Positions 1 through 5,075 of a stretch of 8,941 bases of DNA are shown one piece after another (the stretch's first letter is position 1; each line of letters begins with the position of its first letter). The notes below the pieces were generated by a model. The model had not been told where the DNA came from. It ran no database searches and saw nothing but the letters and a program-made list of their open reading frames with translations. Source of the DNA: Spirochaetales bacterium (lineage in GTDB: Bacteria; Spirochaetota; Spirochaetia; DSM-27196; SKKC01); NCBI GenBank assembly GCA_007126865.1, contig SLAN01000023.1, forward strand, positions 1-8,941, read 5' to 3'. Position numbers and translations under genes: made by a program.

Positions 1-16
1 TGAGGCCGGATTCCGA

Positions 17-1390
17 ATGCCCGTCATTGTCATAGTCTCTATTATACTCGGCGTTCTGGTGATAGTTTTTACCGTTCTCGTCGTGCGATCCATTATATCA
101 CCCCGAAAGGTCGGATCACTCGCCGAGCAGTACAAGAAAGGTAACTACTCGGGCGTTATCCGTTCGGCTCGCCGCATACTCGCCAAGGATGCACGGAATC
201 CCGACGCCCACTATTTTCTCGGACTTGCTTACATGGCGCAGAACAAGGAGGAGCTCGCGCTCATGGAGTTCAAAACGGTGAACTCCATAGGAGATTTCAC
301 CGGTCACGTTCCGGAGAACTCCTTTCGAAAAACGATAGCAGAGCTGTTTGAGAAATTCAATCAGCCCGAGGAAGCGTTAAAGGAGTACCTGCTGCTCATC
401 GGCAATAACCCAACGAGCGCCGAACTGCCCTACCGCGCCGGCAAGCTCTTCGAAGAGCGCCACAAGACCGAAAACGCAGTGAGCTACTATCGTAAGGCGC
501 TGGAGCTGGATCCCCGCCACGGCCCCAGCTATTTTCGACTGGGAAAGATTCTTTACCGTGCAAAACGCCCCGCGGAGGCGAAGAAGCTTCTCCAGAACAG
601 CGTTCGTTACGACCCGGACAACTCCCAGGCACACTACTATCTCGGGAAGATCCTGAAAGACAATGGAGAGCTTACCACCGCCCTCTCTGCATTTGAAAAA
701 GCACAGAAAGACAGTGACTATAAAGTGAGGGCAATCATCGAACGCGGTGGCTGCTACATGAGTCAAGCCGACTTCGACCGTGCTATAACCGAGCTTGAAC
801 GGGCTGCCGGTCTAGTCAGGGACGAACGATCACCGGAGGCGTTACATGTCCACTACTTCCTCGGAGTGTGCTATGAGCGAACCAGACGAATCGAGGCCGC
901 CGTCGAGGAATGGGAAAAAGTCTATAGCGTCCATCCGAAGTTTCGTGACGTATCGGAGAAACTGAGCGAGTTTCAGTCGCTTCGGGCCGACGACAGAATC
1001 AAGGACTTTCTGACCGCGCCGGACAATCAGTTCATCGAGATATGCAGAAGGATTACGATGGCACTCGGCCTCTCGATTCGGGAGACAACACTCATCAACG
1101 ATGGATGCGACATTGTTGCGTTCGAAGCGCAGTCGAAGTGGCGGAATGCTCGTCGACTTCCCAAACTCCTCCGATTCTTGCGCATTACCGAGATACTGGA
1201 CATCGGAAGCGTTCGGGCGGTTCACGAGGAGATGCGAAACCAGAACATTACACGAGCGGTGGTCGTAACCAGCTCGACGGTATCGAGTCTCGCCCGCGAG
1301 TTCGCCGAGACCCGACCGATCGATATCTATGACCGGGAGAAACTGCACGAGCTCCTCGAAAATACCGTGATGCCTCATGTCAAGCGGTGA
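17..1390 (+). CDS. Membrane-anchored TPR protein with C-terminal Mrr-like nuclease-fold domain
   Basis: A single hydrophobic segment at residues 2-24 is followed by basic residues (R24, R30, K31). By the positive-inside rule the rest of the protein should be cytoplasmic. Residues about 35-320 are helical TPR repeats; the clearest units are at 62-90, 136-166, 169-200, 203-232 and 275-305, with the usual A/Y/G/A spacing and P at helix ends. After about residue 335 the pattern changes to helix (337-350), strand pair (357-371), helix (379-390), then a V-V-V-T-S-S strand (415-420), a helix ending in A430 and a short strand before E441-L447. This order matches the Mrr_cat restriction-endonuclease-like fold, with D365 and Q372-x-K374 at the positions of the D...QxK catalytic set. 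The TPR call is firm; the nuclease-fold call is pattern-based inference. A weak GAGG lies 11 nt before the ATG. It overlaps the next gene by 14 bp, suggesting translational coupling. Confidence 0.88.
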   Translation: MPVIVIVSIILGVLVIVFTVLVVRSIISPRKVGSLAEQYKKGNYSGVIRSARRILAKDARNPDAHYFLGLAYMAQNKEELALMEFKTVNSIGDFTGHVPENSFRKTIAELFEKFNQPEEALKEYLLLIGNNPTSAELPYRAGKLFEERHKTENAVSYYRKALELDPRHGPSYFRLGKILYRAKRPAEAKKLLQNSVRYDPDNSQAHYYLGKILKDNGELTTALSAFEKAQKDSDYKVRAIIERGGCYMSQADFDRAITELERAAGLVRDERSPEALHVHYFLGVCYERTRRIEAAVEEWEKVYSVHPKFRDVSEKLSEFQSLRADDRIKDFLTAPDNQFIEICRRITMALGLSIRETTLINDGCDIVAFEAQSKWRNARRLPKLLRFLRITEILDIGSVRAVHEEMRNQNITRAVVVTSSTVSSLAREFAETRPIDIYDREKLHELLENTVMPHVKR

Positions 1391-2066
1391 CTCGGGAAGC
1401 AGACCAGTCAAGATCCTGTGCGTCTCCGACCATGTCGATCCGCTTGTCTACAGTCCGCAAGCAGGCGAGCGATTCAGAGATGTCGACCTGGTAATCAGCG
1501 CCGGTGACCTTTCGATGAAGTATCTCGGCTTTATCTCCTCTATGCTGAACAAGCCGGTGGTCTTCGTTTTTGGTAATCACAATCTCGAGGACATGCATCT
1601 CTTTCGCAAGACGAGAACACCGCGACTCGGAAACGAGTACCCGGTATTCGGCAGGGACCATCGCTTCGGAGCGACGTATGCATCCGACCGTGTTATTCAT
1701 GTCAATGGACTTATTATCGTGGGACTCGGCGGAAGCATGAGGTACAACGACGGCGAGAATCAGTACACCGAGTTCCAGATGGTGTTAAGGGCCCTCCGGC
1801 TTGCTCCCCGCCTCATCTTCAACCGTATATTTCGGGGGCGCTATCTCGATATACTTCTGACGCATGCAGCACCACGCGGGATTCATGACAGAACCGATCG
1901 GTGTCATCTCGGCTTCAAGGCCTTTCGTTGGTTCATGCGTACGTTCCGGCCCAGGTACCTTCTTCATGGCCACATACACCTTTATGACCAGCGAGAACCG
2001 AGAGTGACACGATATTTTGCGACGGACGTGATAAATGTCTACGATCATTATCTGCTGGAATATTAA
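1377..2066 (+). CDS. Calcineurin-like metallophosphoesterase
   Basis: This is a 229-residue cytoplasmic protein with no signal peptide. The metallophosphoesterase motifs appear in order: S17-D18-H19-V20-D21, G43-D44, G66-N67-H68-N69, L161-T162-H163 and G198-H199-I200-H201. Together these bind two metal ions in the family, whose members hydrolyse phosphomonoesters or phosphodiesters of nucleotides, nucleic acids, lipids or proteins; the substrate here cannot be read from sequence. Motif I is not the canonical D-x-H: V20 sits where the histidine is expected, and D21 is the likely replacement ligand. The length is typical of compact single-domain members. The start lies inside the end of the TPR gene (14-bp overlap) without a strong Shine-Dalgarno, so translation is probably coupled. 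The next gene begins 9 nt after the TAA stop, so the three genes very likely form one transcript. Confidence 0.9.
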   Translation: MSSGDSGSRPVKILCVSDHVDPLVYSPQAGERFRDVDLVISAGDLSMKYLGFISSMLNKPVVFVFGNHNLEDMHLFRKTRTPRLGNEYPVFGRDHRFGATYASDRVIHVNGLIIVGLGGSMRYNDGENQYTEFQMVLRALRLAPRLIFNRIFRGRYLDILLTHAAPRGIHDRTDRCHLGFKAFRWFMRTFRPRYLLHGHIHLYDQREPRVTRYFATDVINVYDHYLLEY

Positions 2067-2075
2067 CGAGGCCTC

Positions 2076-3008
2076 ATGAGTTCTCCATACTTCGAGTCGA
2101 AAGCAAGCGAAGATTTCACCAGAGCCCGCAATCAGGCTATTTTCTCCCGCATTCTGAACGTGCTTACCCCGCAGAACGAGGAGATGCTCAGCCTGCAGGA
2201 CGTGAAAGATGTCTTGCGTCCGAAGAGCGAGAGTTACCGCGGCTTGAAGACGGTGCCGGTATCGAGGATCGTCGGGAGCGAGGGACGATACCGCGACTTC
2301 AACAAGCATTTCCTGCCGAAGCGCGAGGAGTTGCGAGGCCGCTGGACCCGGGTGGACAAAGCACATCTGCAGGATGTGATGCTGCCCCCAATACAGCTTT
2401 ACGAGATCGGCGGAGTATACTTCGTGCGGGATGGGAATCACCGGGTCTCGGTCGCCCGAAGCCAGGGCATCGAGGACATCGATGCGGAGGTCATCTCACT
2501 GAAGTCGGAGGTCACGCTCAGCCCCGATCTCACCCGGGAGAAACTCGAGCGTGCGGTCATTGAGTACGAGAAGAAGCGTTTCTACGAGGAAACCGGATTC
2601 GACCGGCTCATCCCGGACTACCACCTGGACTTCACCGAAACCGGTCGATACGACGAAATCAAGCACCACATACTCGTGCATAAGTACTATATCAACCAGG
2701 GAATAGAGGAGGAGATACCGTTCGAGAGTGCGCTGCTGTCATGGTTTCGCAACGTGTTTCTGCCGATCGTGCAGGTAATTCGCGAGGAGCGGCTGCTTCG
2801 CAACTTCCCCGGGCGCACCGAGGCGGATCTCTACACCTGGATGGTCAAGCATTGGCACCTGTTGAAGGAGAAGTGCGGTGAGGGGTATAGCCCGAAGGAA
2901 GCGGCCATCGACTTCACACAGCGCTACGGTCGCAGCGTCCGGCAGCGTGCCGGAAAGCTCATCCGGCGATTACTCGGACGGCCGGAGCGTCCGGAGCCCC
3001 GGGAGTGA
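2076..3008 (+). CDS. ParB/sulfiredoxin-like domain protein of unknown function
   Basis: This 310-residue protein is soluble, charged, and has no signal peptide. The N-terminal half carries a ParB/Srx-like core: P61-V62-S63-R64-I65-V66, then P104-P105-I106 and V117-R118-D119-G120-N121-H122-R123 with V126-A127. The last block matches the D-G-x-H-R box that binds nucleotide in ParB-like and sulfiredoxin-like proteins. The C-terminal half is mostly helical, with an aromatic-rich stretch (W223-F224, F228-L229-P230, D251-L252-Y253-x-W255, H259-W260). I recognise that stretch as a conserved companion of this core but cannot name a function for it. A GAGG at 2068-2071 precedes the ATG by only 4 nt. 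There is no helix-turn-helix of the true ParB type in view, so this is not the chromosome-partitioning ParB. The tail is arginine- and proline-rich and is duplicated in the DNA after the stop. The family role and substrate are unknown. Confidence 0.82.
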   Translation: MSSPYFESKASEDFTRARNQAIFSRILNVLTPQNEEMLSLQDVKDVLRPKSESYRGLKTVPVSRIVGSEGRYRDFNKHFLPKREELRGRWTRVDKAHLQDVMLPPIQLYEIGGVYFVRDGNHRVSVARSQGIEDIDAEVISLKSEVTLSPDLTREKLERAVIEYEKKRFYEETGFDRLIPDYHLDFTETGRYDEIKHHILVHKYYINQGIEEEIPFESALLSWFRNVFLPIVQVIREERLLRNFPGRTEADLYTWMVKHWHLLKEKCGEGYSPKEAAIDFTQRYGRSVRQRAGKLIRRLLGRPERPEPRE

Positions 3009-3055
3009 CCGCGATTACTCGGACGTCCGGAGCCCCGGGAGTGACGGCGGTTACT
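2966..3055. repeat. Tandem repeat duplicating the 3' end and stop of the ParB-like gene
   Basis: Copy 1 (2966-3009) and copy 2 (3011-3045) share a 15-nt block starting GCGATTACTC and a 20-nt block ending GGGAGTGAC. Copy 1 carries 9 extra bases (2981-2989) between them. A third, truncated unit with one mismatch is at 3047-3055. The start-to-start distance is 45 bp, so copy 2 is in frame with the gene: after the real TGA (3006-3008) it reads P-R-L-L-G-R-P-E-P-R-E and stops again at TGA 3042-3044. Copy 2 also contains the perfect palindrome CGGACGTCCG (3020-3029). No U-tract follows, so I do not call it a terminator. Confidence 0.85.
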
Positions 3056-3094
3056 TGCCCGGCAGGAACACCGCGACCACGAACAGAGACGGCG
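3009..3094. other. Convergent intergenic region
   Basis: This 86-bp gap separates the convergent ends of the plus-strand operon and the minus-strand lipoprotein gene. It holds copy 2 and the partial third copy of the tandem repeat, and GC-rich palindromic sequence that could fold. No run of T follows on either strand, so no intrinsic terminator can be supported for either operon. Confidence 0.6.
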
Positions 3095-3793
3095 CTATTG
3101 CGACCACATCCAGGGGCCGGAAATCAACCATACATCGGAGCGTTCGATACGACTTGCGAGATAGAGGCGTGCCGCTCCGTCGCTGATACTCTCATCGATC
3201 TCAGCGGAGTCGAGAGCGTATGAGGCTGAGTCGAGCGTGGATAAGCGGGCACCTGCACTGTCGGCGATCGTAATGCGCAGATGGTCGCCGGTCGGCTCTA
3301 CCCGAACCTCATCGCCCTCCCGAATCAGTTCGGGAAAAACGGCGTCCTCGAGAGCGAAACCGAGCGTTCTGACTTCGAAGTGAGTGTCGGAGTTGCGTCC
3401 GGCCAGATCCTCAACCGTAAGCTCGTAGCGTCCGCGGGGAACCTCGAACCCGTCGGGTGCAAGAAGTCCCTCGGCTCCGACCCAGGTTCGATCGTCCCAT
3501 TCACCGATCTCCCATTCATCGCTCGTCAGCTCCCAATACGCTTCGACTCCGGGATGACGAACGCGCCACGTTTCCAGGTCGTCATGTCCGTCGGGGCTGG
3601 CAACAGCGGCGAATACCGAGAGTGACTCGTAGCGGATATCGGCCTCGCGATCCTCCACCGCGAGTACAGTGTATCGAACCGACCCGATTAGCGGAGGCTC
3701 ACCCGTGCACCCGGCGAGCAGGGAGAGCACAGCGAGAAATACAAGAAACGGGGCGGTGTAAGCCGCCCCGTACCAACTAGTAGCTCTTCTGAT
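3095..3793 (-). CDS. Hypothetical lipoprotein; start codon unresolved
   Basis: The frame encodes a hydrophobic stretch (F-L-V-F-L-A-V-L-S) leading to a lipobox L-L-A-G-C, with the lipidated cysteine codon at 3709-3707. About 203 residues follow, acidic and beta-rich (many W, V, Y and D/E), ending at TAG 3097-3095. This would make it a periplasm-facing or surface lipoprotein. I do not recognise the mature domain. The start is the problem. The only in-frame ATG, GTG or TTG codons near the signal peptide are a GTG at 3730, which leaves only seven residues before the cysteine, and an ATG at 3874, deep inside rpsU, which adds an implausible extension. The boundary given here is an in-frame ATC at 3793 followed by R-R and the hydrophobic core. 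It is only a guess and has no Shine-Dalgarno. The rpsU terminator lies within the codons just before and in the signal peptide. The gene may have lost its original 5' end. Confidence 0.6.
   Translation of the reverse strand: MRRATSWYGAAYTAPFLVFLAVLSLLAGCTGEPPLIGSVRYTVLAVEDREADIRYESLSVFAAVASPDGHDDLETWRVRHPGVEAYWELTSDEWEIGEWDDRTWVGAEGLLAPDGFEVPRGRYELTVEDLAGRNSDTHFEVRTLGFALEDAVFPELIREGDEVRVEPTGDHLRITIADSAGARLSTLDSASYALDSAEIDESISDGAARLYLASRIERSDVWLISGPWMWSQ
3737..3770 (-). terminator. Rho-independent terminator of rpsU
   Basis: Reading the minus strand, a perfect 8-bp stem CGGGGCGG / CCGCCCCG (3770-3763 and 3756-3749) encloses a 6-nt loop, followed by TTTCTTGTATTT. It begins 6 nt after the rpsU stop codon. 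The same bases are read as codons in the lipoprotein frame: the stem covers the residues before the hydrophobic core and the T-rich tract encodes F-L-V-F. Confidence 0.8.
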
Positions 3794-3986
3794 TCTGTAT
3801 CTTGCGCTGCTTCTTGAGCATTTTGCGCTCGAGCGACTTGCGCTTTCGGTTCCGGATGGTGGAAGGCTTCTCATAGTATTCCCGCTTCTTCCACTCGCGA
3901 ATAATGCCTTCTTTCTCCACCATTCGCTTGAAGCGCTTGATCGCACGCTCCAGATGCTCATTGTCATCTATCCTGATGTAGGCGAT
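3777..3986 (-). CDS. rpsU: 30S ribosomal protein bS21, apparent AUC start
   Basis: The 69-residue product is a textbook bS21: A2-Y3-I4-R5-I6-D7-D8-N9-E10 at the N-terminus, the R18-F19-K20-R21 and E26-G27-I28-I29-R30-E31-W32 core, Y37-Y38-E39-K40-P41-S42 and a highly basic helical tail ending K-S-Y. bS21 sits on the 30S platform next to the anti-Shine-Dalgarno of 16S rRNA and helps initiation. By homology, initiator Met must immediately precede A2, but that codon is ATC (3986-3984). There is no ATG, GTG or TTG between the in-frame TGA at 3995-3993 and M22, and starting at M22 would delete a third of the conserved protein. An exceptionally strong Shine-Dalgarno lies at the expected distance. 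The gene has its own promoter and terminator. A sequencing error turning ATG into ATC is the main alternative explanation of the start; the identity of the protein is not in doubt. Confidence 0.95.
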   Translation of the reverse strand: MAYIRIDDNEHLERAIKRFKRMVEKEGIIREWKKREYYEKPSTIRNRKRKSLERKMLKKQRKIQNQKSY

Positions 3987-3989
3987 GTA

Positions 3990-4003
3990 GGATCACCTCC
4001 CTT
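3990..4003 (-). promoter_or_regulatory. Extended Shine-Dalgarno of rpsU
   Basis: On the minus strand the bases AAGGGAGGTGATCC can pair with 14 consecutive nucleotides of the conserved 16S 3' tail (GGATCACCTCCTTT): 11 Watson-Crick pairs from GGAGGTGATCC, one G-U, then two A-U. Ordinary sites pair over 4-6 nt. The GGAGG core is 9 nt from the ATC start, and the extended pairing ends only 3 nt before it. The in-frame TGA of the upstream mini-ORF lies inside the site. Confidence 0.9.
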
Positions 4004-4028
4004 GTCGACGGTAGTCTCTGCCTTTCAT
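3993..4028 (-). CDS. Putative 11-codon leader ORF of rpsU
   Basis: An ATG at 4028-4026 opens a short frame encoding M-K-G-R-D-Y-R-R-Q-G-R, stopped by the TGA at 3995-3993 inside the rpsU Shine-Dalgarno. It is in the same frame as rpsU; only TCC and TAC separate its stop from the ATC start. Its ATG lies five bases after the predicted -10 hexamer, at or within a base or two of the expected transcription start, so the mRNA could be leaderless at this AUG. It may act as a leader peptide that delivers terminating ribosomes to the rpsU start, or it may be chance. No conservation data are available. Confidence 0.35.
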   Translation of the reverse strand: MKGRDYRRQGR

Positions 4029-4033
4029 GCGCC

Positions 4034-4061
4034 AGTGTAGTCATAAGTGGATGAGTGTCAA
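4034..4061 (-). promoter_or_regulatory. Sigma70-type promoter of rpsU
   Basis: Reading the minus strand there is a perfect -35 TTGACA (4061-4056), a 16-bp spacer, and a -10 TACACT (4039-4034, 4 of 6 consensus). It predicts a transcription start around 4026-4028 and a leader of about 40 nt. A 10-bp palindrome GGTCCGGACC (4070-4079) lies just upstream of the -35. Confidence 0.7.
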
Positions 4062-4142
4062 CGACCCGTGGTCCGGACCGGCCGAAAGCGAAATCCCACC
4101 GTGTTCCAACGATCCCGCTCTCGGCTCGGTTCGGTCATGAGC

Positions 4143-5075
4143 CTACTGTTTCGGCTCGACAGCAAGCGGAGCGTTCTCGAGAAACCAGTCCGGGTCGACG
4201 GCCACGCCACCCACGCGCACCTCCCAGTGGAGATGCGGGCCGGTAGCAAGACCGGTCATTCCCACCACGCCGATCTCGCCGCCGGTTTCTATGAGCTGCC
4301 CCTTCTCAACCGAAATCTCGTCGAGGTGGTAGTACAGCGAGTAGATGCCGGGCAGATGCTCGATGATGACACTGTTTCCGCTGAGAACCCGTTCGGATGC
4401 CAACCGCACCGCTCCCCGTCCGGCCGCCACCACCGGCGTGCCGGTCTCGGCGGCGTAGTCGATTCCGTGATGGGCGCTTCGCCGTTCGCTGCCGTCGGCA
4501 TACTCGTAGATTCGGCGATCGCCGAACCCGGCGCTGATCCGACGCGGTTGCACCGGACGCTCGAACCGGTCAAGGTGAAAAACCGCGTTCGGGTTCGACC
4601 TGGACAGCAGCTCCCGCAGCTCGCGGCTTTCTTTCGCCCGGCGCGGATCGGGCTCAGTCATGAGCGCAGTCAGCTCACGCCCGAGACGAATGCGCATTTC
4701 GGCAAACTCTCCTTCGACGACTGGAACCGGGGAATACCTCTCGATACCGAGCCGCGAATGCTGAGCGCGCACACGGATCTGCCAATCACCGACCTCTGCG
4801 AGAGTCGGCACCGCCACGAGTGCCTGCCATATCGCAGAACCGTCGGTGGAAGCAACGTAGACCGCGTCGCTCTGTCCGCGCAGTATCCCTTCGGGATCGA
4901 TAATCGCCACCTCCACCCGTCGAAGCTGTTCGTCACCGTCGTATCGCACGGTAACACGCGCGGGCTCGCCCTGAATCAGCCGGGCCGGAGGATCGACATC
5001 GAGCGTGCCGAGTGGAGCCGCGGTTAACGCGGTCGCCCCCAGAAAGAAGAGGAGGACCATACGCCACCGCGCCAT
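4143..5075 (-). CDS. Periplasmic M23 family metallopeptidase
   Basis: This 310-residue protein has a signal peptide (basic M-A-R-W-R, hydrophobic 7-18, A-x-A-like site near residues 18-20). Residues about 22-125 form a beta-rich, Ig-like domain and 128-165 a charged helical linker. The C-terminal domain is M23/LytM: S181-G183-F184-G185 region, H202-H203-G204-I205-D206 (zinc ligands H202 and D206), Y248-Y249-H250, and G279-P280-H281-L282-H283-W284 (zinc ligand H283). All expected catalytic residues are present, so it should be an active endopeptidase that cuts peptide crosslinks in peptidoglycan. Its ATG directly follows the recJ TAG stop, with AGGAG about 7 nt upstream, so it is co-transcribed and probably translationally coupled with recJ. 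No clear terminator follows the gene. Family assignment is firm; the exact bond cleaved and any division or elongation role are not readable. Confidence 0.93.
   Translation of the reverse strand: MARWRMVLLFFLGATALTAAPLGTLDVDPPARLIQGEPARVTVRYDGDEQLRRVEVAIIDPEGILRGQSDAVYVASTDGSAIWQALVAVPTLAEVGDWQIRVRAQHSRLGIERYSPVPVVEGEFAEMRIRLGRELTALMTEPDPRRAKESRELRELLSRSNPNAVFHLDRFERPVQPRRISAGFGDRRIYEYADGSERRSAHHGIDYAAETGTPVVAAGRGAVRLASERVLSGNSVIIEHLPGIYSLYYHLDEISVEKGQLIETGGEIGVVGMTGLATGPHLHWEVRVGGVAVDPDWFLENAPLAVEPKQ

Noticed and set aside
1785..2441. A 218-codon minus-strand open frame.
   Set aside because: It lies opposite the metallophosphoesterase and ParB-like genes, crossing their junction, with no motif.
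3009..3055. GC-rich palindromes after the ParB-like gene as an intrinsic terminator.
   Set aside because: No T-run follows the possible stems on either strand; the sequence is better explained as a tandem duplication.
3967..3996. A 10-codon minus-strand frame beginning GTG inside the rpsU Shine-Dalgarno.
   Set aside because: It has no Shine-Dalgarno of its own and would compete with the obvious bS21 frame.
3990..4003. Plus-strand GGATCACCTCCCTT looks like the 3' end of a 16S rRNA gene.
   Set aside because: The bases before it do not match the conserved 16S helix 45 region. On the minus strand it is the Shine-Dalgarno of rpsU, which explains the match.
4047..5027. A 326-codon open frame on the plus strand.
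   Set aside because: It is antisense to the M23 peptidase, which has a signal peptide and all zinc motifs. The plus frame has arginine- and histidine-rich composition and no recognisable domain; such frames are common opposite GC-rich genes.
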